From an uncultured Rivibacter sp. (GTDB lineage: Bacteria; Pseudomonadota; Gammaproteobacteria; Burkholderiales; Burkholderiaceae): a stretch of 17,538 nucleotides of DNA. Location: positions 1-17,538 of the forward strand of contig CAMLLU010000097.1 of NCBI GenBank assembly GCA_946480925.1, in the 5' to 3' direction. The stretch's first letter is position 1; each line of letters begins with the position of its first letter. Positions 1 to 8,474 of the stretch are shown here, piece after piece. Below the pieces are notes generated by a model. The model ran no database searches and was not told the DNA's origin. It saw nothing but the letters and a program-made list of their open reading frames with translations. The position numbers and the translations under genes are program-made.

Positions 1-352
1 TAGTGCAGGCCCTGCGCCAGCGCAATGGCTCTTGCCCGCGTGAGTGTCGGCGGCGGCGTGGGTGGCACATCGAGCATCTTGAAGTCAGGGTGAAAGGCGG
101 TGAAGTGCAGAGGCACGTCCGGGCCCAGGTGGTCGGCGATCCAGCGGCACTTGGCTTCGACCTCTTCGGTGCTGTCGTTGCGGCCGGGGATCAACAGCGT
201 GGTGATTGGGATCGATGCAAAAGCCCGAACTGCGACCGTAGGTGGTGAGCACCATCGCATCTCCTTCGCGCTGGCGCACGAAGCACAGGCCGCGCTGGCC
301 TTCGTGCAGGCGGCAGTCGCGGGACACGAGTCGCATTGGATGCGGCCGTCAT
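1..352 (-). pseudogene. AmmeMemoRadiSam radical SAM enzyme, decayed and cut by the window edge
   Basis: Two blocks of the family survive in different minus-strand frames. The block at about 343-205 reads SRDCRLHEGQRGLCFVRQ and then YGRSSGFCIDP, which is the N-terminal cysteine region. The block at about 212-1 reads ITTLLIPGRNDS, then LGPDVPLHFTAFHPDFKMLD and RARAIALAQGLHY, which is the C-terminal third of the enzyme. The whole radical SAM core between them, including the CxxxCxxC iron-sulfur motif, is missing, and the junction near 205-212 changes frame. A second break lies just after the start: the ATG at 350-352 gives MTAASNAT and then loses frame with the cysteine region. The start overlaps the stop of the Memo remnant (ATGA), so the two were coupled. 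Intact members have roughly 350-390 residues. The gene continues beyond the left edge. It cannot encode an active enzyme. Family recognition rests on remembered motifs. Confidence 0.8.
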
Positions 353-640
353 GTGGGCCTCGGCGTGAAGGCCAGAGCGCCATAGCCCACCACGCGGTGG
401 CGGTCGCCTGGGGGTGTCGCCCGAGTTGCACCAGCCGAGCAGCCGCGGCACGAGGCTGTGCGCGCCGGCTGGGGGCAAGGCCCCGTTGAGCACCACTGCG
501 CCACAGGCGTCGTGCGGGTCGAGCGTGGCGTCGAAGGCGGCAATGCGTTCGAGCGTGGTCTTGTCGTGCGAGCGCGCCATCGCATAGGGCTCGGCGGGGT
601 AGAAGCCGCCCGCCACGGCGGGGCGCACGGCGTGGTCCAT
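349..640 (-). pseudogene. AmmeMemoRadiSam protein B (Memo-like), internally deleted and frameshifted
   Basis: The minus-strand reading from ATG 640 gives DHAVRPAVAGGFYPAEP, the typical start of Memo-like proteins. It then jumps directly to the family's C-terminal region: ARSHDKTTLERIAAFDATLD, DPHDACGAVVLNGAL, VPRLLGWCNSGDT. About 175 residues of the usual 260-270 are absent, including most of the metal-site histidines. A run of five C (minus strand, about 409-413) then breaks the frame. After it the neighbouring frame restores the normal ending GDRHRVVGYGALAF and stops at 349. A GGAGG sequence lies about 13 bases upstream of the ATG, inside a small hairpin (GAGGC/GCCTC, 647-659). The deletion junction falls in AGCCCTATG, which fits loss between short direct repeats. 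Together with the radical SAM remnant downstream it shows that the whole module is decaying here. The alternative is an assembly error. Confidence 0.7.
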
Positions 641-803
641 GGCGTTGAGGCGGCGCCTCCTTGCGATGAATTTGCGCCTTCATGCCGGCACGGTCAACCA
701 CTGTGCCGCGGCTGTAACCGTGGGTTGCGGAGCATGCTCTTCCGGCCTGATAAGTGCTGTAGTGGTGCGCGGGCTGGGGCGGTAGCGCCTAGGAGACGTT
801 TGC
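641..803. promoter_or_regulatory. Intergenic region between divergent genes, weak promoter candidate
   Basis: No gene is visible in these 163 bases. On the plus strand TTGCGG (725-730) is followed after 18 bases by GATAAG (749-754), a weak sigma-70-like arrangement reading towards the AI-2E gene. It overlaps a perfect 10-base palindrome GAGCATGCTC (730-739). TAGGAGA (about 790-796) is the ribosome binding site for the ATG at 804. The promoter call is tentative because the match to consensus is modest. Confidence 0.3.
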
Positions 804-1985
804 ATGGAAGACGTGCTCACCCGGCCGGCCGACAACGCAGAGTCAACCCCGCTGGAGGCGCCCGATGCGCAGCCGCCGGTGCGCCTGCACATGCCGGTGG
901 ACGTGCGCAGCGCCGCGTTGGTGATGCTGGCCGTGCTCGCGCTGGTGGTCGTGCTGCGCTGGGCCAGCCCGGTATTCATTCCGCTGATGCTGGGCGTGAT
1001 GATCAGCTACGTGCTCACGCCGCTGGTCGATCGGCTGGCCGCCTGGCGAGTGCCACGTGCGGTGGGCGCCGGTGTGCTGCTGCTGGCCCTGGTGGGGGCC
1101 TGTGGCAGCACGGCCTATGCGCTCAGCGACGAGACCGCCCAGGTGATCGACTCGCTGCCCGATGCGGCGCAGAAGCTGCGCAGCGCGGTACGCGCGCATC
1201 GCAGCCAGTCGCAAGGAGCCATCGACAAGCTGCAGCAGGCCGCCACTCAAATCGAGCAGGCTGCACAGCAAGCCGCCACGCCGCCGGCGCCGCCCACGGA
1301 GCGCGGCGTGATGCGGGTGCAGATCGAGCGCCCACGTTTCAGCGTGAAGGACTATCTTTGGACCAGCGCTCTCGGGCTGGTGAGCCTGATGGGACAGGCG
1401 GTGATCGTGGTGTTCCTCGCGTACTTCCTGCTGGCTTCGGGCAACACCTTCCGGCGCAAGCTGGTGCGCATCGCCGGCTCCACCTTCACGAAAAAGAAGC
1501 TCACGCTGCAGGCGCTCGACGAGATCAGCGAGCAGATGCAGCGCTACCTGCTCGTGCAACTGCTGCTGAGCGTGCTGGTGGGCGTGGCCACCTGGGCTGC
1601 GTTCGCCTTCATCGGGCTGGAGCACGCGGCAGTGTGGGGGCTGGCGGCGGGCGTGCTGAATCTCGTGCCTTACGTGGGTTCCATTGCCGTTACCGCCGCA
1701 GCCTCGCTGGTGGCCTTCGTGCAGTTCGGCAGCATCGAGATGTCGGCGTTCGTGGGAGGCGCTTCGCTGGTCGTCAACCTCGTCGAGGGTTACCTGCTGA
1801 TGCCCTGGCTCACCAGCCGCACCAGCCGCATGAACCCGGTGGCGGTGTTCATCGGCGTGCTGGCATGGGGCTGGCTATGGGGCGTGTGGGGCCTGCTGCT
1901 GGGCGTGCCCATCCTGATGGTCGTGAAGGCTGTGTGCGAACGCGTGGAAGACCTTCATGCCGTGGGAGAACTGCTCGGCGATTGA
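804..1985 (+). CDS. AI-2E family (PerM/YdiK-type) membrane transporter
   Basis: The 393-residue protein is an integral inner-membrane protein of the AI-2E transporter superfamily (PF01594). Hydrophobic segments lie at about 35-55, 58-80, 90-110, 190-215, 250-275, 277-310, 312-335 and 345-375. The long hydrophilic section between segments three and four (about 110-185, rich in Gln and Ala, with heptad-like spacing) is the usual soluble domain of this family. The conserved NLVPYVG motif (residue 286 onward) and the terminal LLGVPILMVVK are visible. The name is historical: members include autoinducer-2 exporters, Na+/H+ antiporters and many of unknown substrate, so no substrate is claimed. The start at 804 has a good ribosome binding site (TAGGAGA, 7-8 bases upstream). 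The gene stands alone, divergent from the Memo remnant and 147 bases before the giant kinase. Confidence 0.9.
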   Translation: MEDVLTRPADNAESTPLEAPDAQPPVRLHMPVDVRSAALVMLAVLALVVVLRWASPVFIPLMLGVMISYVLTPLVDRLAAWRVPRAVGAGVLLLALVGACGSTAYALSDETAQVIDSLPDAAQKLRSAVRAHRSQSQGAIDKLQQAATQIEQAAQQAATPPAPPTERGVMRVQIERPRFSVKDYLWTSALGLVSLMGQAVIVVFLAYFLLASGNTFRRKLVRIAGSTFTKKKLTLQALDEISEQMQRYLLVQLLLSVLVGVATWAAFAFIGLEHAAVWGLAAGVLNLVPYVGSIAVTAAASLVAFVQFGSIEMSAFVGGASLVVNLVEGYLLMPWLTSRTSRMNPVAVFIGVLAWGWLWGVWGLLLGVPILMVVKAVCERVEDLHAVGELLGD

Positions 1986-2008
1986 GGCCGGCGGCAGCGA
2001 ATTTGGGG

Positions 2009-2041
2009 GCTGGTTGAAACACCAGTGCTGAGGTATTTTTT
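2009..2041 (+). terminator. Weak terminator candidate after the AI-2E gene
   Basis: A short stem (GCTGGT 2009-2014 with ACCAGT 2021-2026, one G-U pair, loop TGAAAC) is followed after nine bases by a run of six T (2036-2041). The stem is short and the T-run is not adjacent, so this is at best a poor intrinsic terminator. The T-run could equally belong to the promoter region of the kinase gene. Confidence 0.25.
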
Positions 2042-2132
2042 ACCGTAAGCCGGTGGTCGCTTTGCAACCCTTACTCGCGGCATTTGAACCACCGATCAAA
2101 CCATGCGCGCCCACACGCGCCGGAGGGGACCG

Positions 2133-5100
2133 ATGAAAGTGCTCGAAGACCCGAACGTCTCCGGGGCTGCAAGTTCGACGCAGGACCAGCAGCTTGCCGT
2201 GCTGTTGGCTGCATTGACCCGGCTGCGAAAAGGCGATGCCCAGGTGCGCATGCCGCTGCATTGGCCGGGCTTGGCCGGCAAGGTGGCCGAGGTCTTCAAC
2301 GAGGTGGTAGAGCTCAACGCCAGCATGGCGCTCGAACTCGCGCGGCTGCAGCAGGTGGTGGGCAAGGAAGGCAAGCTCAAGCAGCGCGGCGCGTTGCTGC
2401 AGGCGCCTGGCTTCTGGGGCGAATCGATCGAATGTGTGAACTCGCTGATCGACGACCTGGTGCACCCCACCAGCGAAGTGGCACGCGTGATCGGCGCGGT
2501 GGCGCAGGGCGACCTTTCCAAGAGCATGGCGCTCGAAGTGGAAGGTCGGCCGCTGGAAGGCGAGTTCCTGCGCACGGCCAAGACCATCAACAAGATGGTC
2601 GAGCAGCTGGGCAACTTCTCGGCCGAGGTGACGCGCGTGGCGCGCGAGGTGGGCACCGAAGGCAAGCTGGGCGGCCAGGCCAAGGTGAAGGGCGTGGCCG
2701 GCACCTGGAAGGACCTCACCGACAGCGTGAACTCCATGGCCGGCAACCTGACCGACCAGGTGCGCAACATCGCCGACGTGACCACCGCGGTGGCCAAGGG
2801 CGACCTGTCGAAGAAGATCGACGTCGACGTGAAAGGCGAGTTCCTCACGTTGAAGAACACCATCAACACGATGGTGGACCAGTTGCGGTCGTTCGCTTCG
2901 GAAGTGACGCGTGTGGCGCGTGAAGTGGGCACCGAGGGCATCCTGGGCGGCCAGGCACGAGTGGAGGGGGTTTCAGGCACCTGGAAGGACCTTACCGACT
3001 CGGTGAACTCGATGGCGGGCAACCTTACGAGTCAGGTGCGCAACATTGCCGACGTGACGAAGGCGGTGGCGGCGGGGGACTTGTCCAAGAAGATCACGGT
3101 GGACGTGAAGGGCGAGATCCTGGAGCTGAAGAACACCGTGAACACGATGGTGGACCAGCTGCGGAGCTTCGCGGCCGAGGTGACCCGTGTGGCGCGCGAG
3201 GTCGGCACAGAAGGCAAGCTTGGCGGCCAGGCCGACGTGCAGGGCGTGGCCGGCACCTGGCGTGACCTCACGGAGTCGGTCAACTTCATGGCCGGCAACC
3301 TGACTTCGCAGGTGCGCAACATTGCGGAAGTGACCACCGCCGTGGCCGCGGGCGATCTCTCCAAGAAGATCACGGTGGACGTGAAGGGCGAGATTTCTGA
3401 GCTGAAGAACACCATCAACACGATGGTGGACCAGCTGCGATCGTTCGCCGCGGAAGTGACGCGCGTGGCGCGCGAGGTGGGCACCGAAGGCAAGCTCGGC
3501 GGCCAGGCCGACGTGCAGGGTGTGGCCGGCACCTGGCGCGACCTCACCGACTCGGTCAACTCCATGGCCTCCAACCTCACGGCCCAGGTGCGCAACATCG
3601 CGCACGTGACGAAAGCGGTGGCGGCAGGTGATCTCTCCAAGAAGATCACGGTGGACGTGAAGGGCGAGATCCTGGAGCTCAAGGCCACCATCAACACGAT
3701 GGTGGACCAGTTGTCGTCATTCGCGGCCGAGGTGACGCGCGTGGCGCGCGAGGTGGGCACCGAGGGGCGACTGGGTGGTCAGGCGCAGGTGCGCGACGTG
3801 TCCGGCACCTGGAAGGACTTGACGGACAGCGTGAACTCGATGGCCGGCAACCTGACCTCGCAGGTGCGCAACATCGCCGACGTGACGAAGGCGGTGGCGG
3901 CAGGGGACCTCTCCAAGAAGATCACGGTGGACGTGAAGGGCGAGATCCTGGAGCTCAAGAACACCATCAACACGATGGTGGACCAGCTGCGATCGTTCGC
4001 GGCCGAGGTGACGCGCGTGGCGCGCGAGGTGGGCACCGAAGGGCGCCTGGGCGGCCAGGCCGACGTGCAGGGCGTTGCCGGCACCTGGAAGGACTTGACC
4101 GAGTCGGTGAACTTCATGGCGGGCAACCTGACCTCTCAGGTGCGCAACATTGCCGAAGTGACCACCGCCGTGGCCGCAGGTGATCTCTCCAAGAAGATCA
4201 CGGTGGACGTGAAGGGCGAGATCTCGGAGCTCAAGAACACCATCAACACGATGGTGGACCAGCTCTCGTCGTTCGCTGCAGAAGTGACGCGCGTGGCGCG
4301 CGAAGTGGGCACCGAAGGCAAGCTCGGCGGCCAGGCCGACGTGCAGGGCGTTGCCGGCACCTGGAAGGACTTGACCGAGTCCGTCAACTCGATGGCGGGC
4401 AACCTTACGAGTCAGGTGCGCAACATTGCCGACGTGACGAAGGCGGTGGCGGCGGGGGACTTGTCCAAGAAGATCACGGTGGACGTGAAGGGCGAGATCC
4501 TGGAGCTGAAGAACACCGTGAACACGATGGTGGACCAGCTGCGGAGCTTCGCGGCCGAGGTGACCCGTGTGGCGCGCGAGGTCGGCACAGAAGGCAAGCT
4601 TGGCGGCCAGGCCGACGTGCAGGGCGTGGCCGGCACCTGGCGTGACCTCACGGAGTCCGTCAACTTCATGGCGGGCAACCTCACGAGCCAGGTGCGCAAC
4701 ATTGCCGACGTGACGAAGGCGGTGGCGGCGGGGGACCTGTCCAAGAAGATCACGGTGGACGTGAAGGGCGAGATCCTGGAGCTGAAGAACACCATCAACA
4801 CGATGGTGGACCAGCTGCGATCGTTCGCCGCGGAAGTGACGCGCGTGGCGCGCGAGGTGGGCACCGAGGGCAAGCTCGGCGGCCAGGCCGACGTGCAGGG
4901 CGTGGCTGGCACCTGGAAGGACCTCACCGACAGCGTGAACTCCATGGCCTCCAACCTCACCGTGCAACTGCGCGACGTGTCGAAGGTGGCTACCGCCATC
5001 GCGATGGGTGACCTCACGCAGAAGATCACGGTCGACGTGCGCGGCGAGATACTGCAGATCAAGAATGTGATCAACACGATGGTGGACCAGCTGTCGTCGT

Positions 5101-8100
5101 TCGCGGCCGAAGTGACCCGCGTGGCGCGCGAGGTGGGCACCGAAGGGCGGCTGGGCGGCCAGGCACAGGTGAAGGGCGTTTCGGGCACCTGGAAGGACCT
5201 CACCGACAACGTGAACTTCATGGCCGGCAACCTCACTTCGCAGGTGCGCGGCATTGCCAAGGTGGTGACCGCCGTGGCCAACGGCGACCTGAAGCAGAAG
5301 CTCACCGTGGAAGCCAAGGGCGAGATCGCGGCACTGGCCGAGACCATCAACAGCATGACGGACACGCTGGCTACCTTTGCAGACCAGGTGACCACCGTGG
5401 CGCGCGAAGTGGGTGTGGAGGGCAAGCTGGGCGGCCAGGCCAAGGTGCCGGGTGCTTCGGGCACCTGGAAGGGCCTCACTGAAAACGTGAACGAGCTCGC
5501 CGCCAACCTGACCACCCAGGTGCGTGCCATTGCCGAGGTGGCCACCGCGGTGACGCAGGGCGACCTGGCGCGCTCGATCACGGTGGAGTCGCAGGGCGAG
5601 GTGGCCGCGCTCAAGGACACCATCAACGAGATGATCCGCAACCTGAAGGACACCACGCAGAAGAACACCGAGCAGGACTGGCTGAAAACCAACCTCGCGA
5701 AGTTCTCGCGCATGCTGCAGGGGCAGAAGGACCTCGTCACCGTAGGCCAGCTCATTCTTTCGGAGCTGGCGCCGGTGGTGGGGGCGCAGCAGGCCGAGTT
5801 CTACGTGATGGGCTACACGGCCGACGACACGCCGGTGCTCAGGCTCTTTGCAAGCTATGCCTCGGGCGGCAAGCACACGCATGGCAAAGAGGTGCGCCTC
5901 GGCGAAGGGCTGGTGGGCCAGTGCGCGCTCGATGCAGAAAAGATCCTGCTCACCAACGTGCCCAGCCAGGCCTTCCGCATCGCGTCGGGCTTGTCCGAAA
6001 CGGCGGCGATGGACGTGCTGGTGCTGCCCATCGTGTTCGAGGACCAGGTGCGCGGCGTGGTGGAACTCGCGTCGCTCGAGCGTTTCAACCCGGTGCACCA
6101 GGCCTTCCTCGACCAGCTGACCGAATCGATCGGCATCGTGATCAACACGATCGAGGCCAACAGCCGTACCGAAGACCTGCTCAAGCAGTCGCAGTCGCTG
6201 GCCGAAGAGCTGCAGAGCCGCCAGCAGGAGCTGCAGCAGACCAACCAGGAGCTGCAGGAAAAGGCGCGCCTCCTGGCCCACCAGAACCAGGAGGTGGAGC
6301 GCAAGAACGCCGAGGTGGAACAGGCCCGACAGGCGCTGGAAGAAAAGGCCGAGCAGCTCGCCTTGACGTCGAAGTACAAGTCGGAGTTCCTGGCCAACAT
6401 GTCGCACGAGTTGCGCACGCCGCTGAACTCGCTGCTCATCTTGAGCGACCAGCTCTGCAAGAACCCTGAAGGCAACCTGAGCCTCAAGCAGGTGGAGTTC
6501 GCCAAGACCATCCACAGCTCGGGCAACGACCTGCTGATGCTCATCAACGACATCCTCGACCTGTCGAAGATCGAGTCGGGCACGGTGATCGTGGACATCA
6601 GCGAGCTGCGGCTGGACGACCTGCACCGCTCGGTGGAGCGCAGCTTCCGGTACTTCGCGGAATCGAAGCAGATCGACTTCCTGATCAACCTCGATCAGCC
6701 GCTGCCCAAGACGATGTTCACCGACGTGAAGCGCCTGCAGCAGATCATCAAGAACCTGTTGTCCAACGCCTTCAAGTTCACGCACCAGGGCACGGTGGTG
6801 TTCTCGCTGTCCACCACCACCAGCGGCTGGTCTCCGGACAACGAAGAGCTCAGCCGCGCCGGCCAGGTGATCGCGTTCGCCGTGTCCGACACCGGCATCG
6901 GCATCTCGCCCGACAAGCAGCAGATCATCTTCGAAGCCTTCCAGCAGGCCGACGGGTCCACCTCGCGCAAGTACGGCGGCACGGGCCTGGGGCTGGCCAT
7001 CAGCCGCGAGCTTTCGCGCCTCTTGGGTGGCGAGATCAAGCTGGTGAGCGCGCCGGGCAAGGGCAGCACTTTCACGTTGTACCTCCCGCAAAGCTACAAC
7101 CCCGCGCGCTCGCAGCGTCACCCGCGCGTGGCCACCAGCGAGCAGCGCCATCGCGCCCCGAAACACGAGCTGCCGAACGTGCTCGAAACGCCGCGGCTGC
7201 CATTGCTGCAGCACAGCTTGGCCACCGAGGCCCGCGACCTGCTGCAAGAAGACGGCAAGCCGTCGCCCAACGTGGCCGGTGACGACCGCGAGCACATCTC
7301 GGCCGAAGACCGTGTGTTGCTCGTCGTCGAGAACGACATCGGCTTCGCGAAACTGCTGCTCGAGGCCGCGAGGCAGAACGGCTTCAAGGGGCTGGTCACC
7401 ACCACAGGCGCAGGCGCGCTGACGATGGCGCGCGAGTTCCACCCGTCAGCCATCACGCTCGACATCTTCCTGCCCGACATGCAGGGCTGGCGCATCCTCG
7501 ACCGGCTCAAGACCAACGTCGAAACGCGCCACATCCCGATCTGCGTGGTCTCCACCGACGATGCGCGTGAACGCGCGCTGCAGGCCGGTGCCGTCGGCTT
7601 CCTGGCCAAGCCGCTGCAGTCGAAGGACGTGGTGGACGAGGCGCTCGCGCATCTGCACGGCTTTGCCGAGCGCACGCAGCGCCGGCTGCTGCTGGCGATG
7701 CCGGCCTCCGAGCTGCGCACCGGGTTCATGGCCGCGTTGGAAAACGACGTCGAGATCATGCTGGCCGAGGCGCCCGACGTCGCGCGCGAGGCGCTGCCTC
7801 GCGCCGACTGCGTGGTGGTCGATGCCGCCAGCGGCTGGATCACGCCCGACGACGTGAGCGACGCGATGCAGCGGCGCGGCGGCGCGCTGCAGCTGCCGGT
7901 GGTGCTATACACCACCGGGCCGCAAGGCGCCGCACGAGAGCCTGCCTGGGCCGCCCGCCCGGACGGCTTTGCGCTGTTGGAGGCTGGGTCGCTGCAGTCG
8001 CTGCTGGCGCACACCGCCTTCTGCCTGCACCGCAGCCCCGCGTCGATGTCGGACCGCGAGCGCGCGGCGATCGAGGAAGTGCACGGTGCGCGCCATGCGC

Positions 8101-8474
8101 TGGCCAACAAGAAGGCGCTGATCGTCGACGACGACATGCGCAACATCTTCGCGCTGGCCACCGTGCTGGCCGATGAGGGCATGGTCATCGTGTCGGCGGG
8201 CAATGGCCGCGAGGCCATCCGCATCGTCGAGAGCGATCCCGACATCGACATCGTGCTGATGGACATCATGATGCCGGAGATGGATGGCATCGAAACCATG
8301 AAGCAGATCCGCAGCCTGCCGAGGGGCCGTGAGCTGCCGATGGTGGCGGTGACCGCCAAGGCAATGAAGGGCGACCGGCAGAAGTGCATCGAAGCCGGCG
8401 CGTGGGACTACATCTCCAAGCCGGTCGATCCGGCTCACTTGCTCACCGTGCTGCGAGGCTGGCTGTGCCTGTGA
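2133..8474 (+). CDS. Giant soluble poly-HAMP hybrid histidine kinase (HAMP array-GAF-HisKA-HATPase-REC-pseudoREC-REC)
   Basis: The protein has about 2113 residues. The ATG at 2133 is chosen over the one at 2103 because GGAGGGG (2122-2128) sits just before it. Order of domains: degenerate HAMP-like modules (about 20-165); eleven 92-residue tandem HAMP units (166-1177); GAF (about 1197-1345); Gln/Glu-rich coiled coil (about 1345-1410); HisKA with SHELRTPLN and phosphoacceptor His1425; HATPase with N-box Asn1541/Asn1545, DTGIGI at 1586 and [10 protein letters not shown] at 1614; receiver with Asp1777 and Lys1826; a degenerate receiver-like stretch (about 1850-1970); and a canonical C-terminal receiver with Asp2044 and Lys2096. 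No membrane segment or signal peptide is seen, so it should be cytoplasmic. The architecture resembles fungal group III (Nik1/Os-1) kinases, whose tandem HAMP arrays sense osmotic stress; the ligand here is unknown. Its stop overlaps the start of the next kinase gene. Confidence 0.93.
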   Translation: MKVLEDPNVSGAASSTQDQQLAVLLAALTRLRKGDAQVRMPLHWPGLAGKVAEVFNEVVELNASMALELARLQQVVGKEGKLKQRGALLQAPGFWGESIECVNSLIDDLVHPTSEVARVIGAVAQGDLSKSMALEVEGRPLEGEFLRTAKTINKMVEQLGNFSAEVTRVAREVGTEGKLGGQAKVKGVAGTWKDLTDSVNSMAGNLTDQVRNIADVTTAVAKGDLSKKIDVDVKGEFLTLKNTINTMVDQLRSFASEVTRVAREVGTEGILGGQARVEGVSGTWKDLTDSVNSMAGNLTSQVRNIADVTKAVAAGDLSKKITVDVKGEILELKNTVNTMVDQLRSFAAEVTRVAREVGTEGKLGGQADVQGVAGTWRDLTESVNFMAGNLTSQVRNIAEVTTAVAAGDLSKKITVDVKGEISELKNTINTMVDQLRSFAAEVTRVAREVGTEGKLGGQADVQGVAGTWRDLTDSVNSMASNLTAQVRNIAHVTKAVAAGDLSKKITVDVKGEILELKATINTMVDQLSSFAAEVTRVAREVGTEGRLGGQAQVRDVSGTWKDLTDSVNSMAGNLTSQVRNIADVTKAVAAGDLSKKITVDVKGEILELKNTINTMVDQLRSFAAEVTRVAREVGTEGRLGGQADVQGVAGTWKDLTESVNFMAGNLTSQVRNIAEVTTAVAAGDLSKKITVDVKGEISELKNTINTMVDQLSSFAAEVTRVAREVGTEGKLGGQADVQGVAGTWKDLTESVNSMAGNLTSQVRNIADVTKAVAAGDLSKKITVDVKGEILELKNTVNTMVDQLRSFAAEVTRVAREVGTEGKLGGQADVQGVAGTWRDLTESVNFMAGNLTSQVRNIADVTKAVAAGDLSKKITVDVKGEILELKNTINTMVDQLRSFAAEVTRVAREVGTEGKLGGQADVQGVAGTWKDLTDSVNSMASNLTVQLRDVSKVATAIAMGDLTQKITVDVRGEILQIKNVINTMVDQLSSFAAEVTRVAREVGTEGRLGGQAQVKGVSGTWKDLTDNVNFMAGNLTSQVRGIAKVVTAVANGDLKQKLTVEAKGEIAALAETINSMTDTLATFADQVTTVAREVGVEGKLGGQAKVPGASGTWKGLTENVNELAANLTTQVRAIAEVATAVTQGDLARSITVESQGEVAALKDTINEMIRNLKDTTQKNTEQDWLKTNLAKFSRMLQGQKDLVTVGQLILSELAPVVGAQQAEFYVMGYTADDTPVLRLFASYASGGKHTHGKEVRLGEGLVGQCALDAEKILLTNVPSQAFRIASGLSETAAMDVLVLPIVFEDQVRGVVELASLERFNPVHQAFLDQLTESIGIVINTIEANSRTEDLLKQSQSLAEELQSRQQELQQTNQELQEKARLLAHQNQEVERKNAEVEQARQALEEKAEQLALTSKYKSEFLANMSHELRTPLNSLLILSDQLCKNPEGNLSLKQVEFAKTIHSSGNDLLMLINDILDLSKIESGTVIVDISELRLDDLHRSVERSFRYFAESKQIDFLINLDQPLPKTMFTDVKRLQQIIKNLLSNAFKFTHQGTVVFSLSTTTSGWSPDNEELSRAGQVIAFAVSDTGIGISPDKQQIIFEAFQQADGSTSRKYGGTGLGLAISRELSRLLGGEIKLVSAPGKGSTFTLYLPQSYNPARSQRHPRVATSEQRHRAPKHELPNVLETPRLPLLQHSLATEARDLLQEDGKPSPNVAGDDREHISAEDRVLLVVENDIGFAKLLLEAARQNGFKGLVTTTGAGALTMAREFHPSAITLDIFLPDMQGWRILDRLKTNVETRHIPICVVSTDDARERALQAGAVGFLAKPLQSKDVVDEALAHLHGFAERTQRRLLLAMPASELRTGFMAALENDVEIMLAEAPDVAREALPRADCVVVDAASGWITPDDVSDAMQRRGGALQLPVVLYTTGPQGAAREPAWAARPDGFALLEAGSLQSLLAHTAFCLHRSPASMSDRERAAIEEVHGARHALANKKALIVDDDMRNIFALATVLADEGMVIVSAGNGREAIRIVESDPDIDIVLMDIMMPEMDGIETMKQIRSLPRGRELPMVAVTAKAMKGDRQKCIEAGAWDYISKPVDPAHLLTVLRGWLCL
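3006..3277 (+). repeat. 272-bp block identical to 4386-4657 (first copy)
   Basis: By direct reading, this stretch matches 4386-4657 at every base. The offset is 1380, exactly five HAMP units. It runs from unit 2 into unit 3. Synonymous sites are shared too (for example the GACTTGTCC, ACCCGTGTG and GTCGGCACAGAA spellings), although other units use different codons at those places. Recent block duplication or gene conversion is the simplest explanation. Confidence 0.9.
4386..4657 (+). repeat. 272-bp block identical to 3006-3277 (second copy)
   Basis: This is the second copy of the identical block, running from unit 7 into unit 8. Similarity at the same offset continues further right to about 4905 with scattered differences, so the duplicated block was originally longer than 272 bases. 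Confidence 0.9.

Larger units (their letters stand above)
2628..5663 (+). repeat. Eleven in-frame 276-bp tandem repeats encoding HAMP units
   Basis: Each 276-bp unit starts at the codon for the first Val of [12 protein letters not shown]. Units begin at 2628, 2904, 3180, 3456, 3732, 4008, 4284, 4560, 4836, 5112 and 5388, with no length change in any copy. Each 92-residue unit contains a divergent HAMP-like half ([17 protein letters not shown] region) and a canonical half ([18 protein letters not shown], then [10 protein letters not shown]). Units 2-8 are nearly identical in protein and often in DNA. Unit 1 and the last units are more divergent, and units 10 and 11 most of all. The pattern fits expansion and homogenisation in the middle of the array. 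Confidence 0.95.

Noticed and set aside
458..2017. Long plus-strand frame overlapping the Memo remnant and the AI-2E gene
   Set aside because: It has an Arg/Ala/Gly-rich composition without recognisable motifs and is out of frame with the clear AI-2E protein. It is a shadow of GC-rich coding.
3717..7442. A 1241-codon open frame on the minus strand across the HAMP repeats and kinase core
   Set aside because: It is antisense to an obviously real kinase. Its His/Leu/Arg/Val-rich composition is what a GC-rich coding strand gives when read backwards, and the repeats copy the absence of stops from unit to unit. No domain or ribosome binding site supports it.
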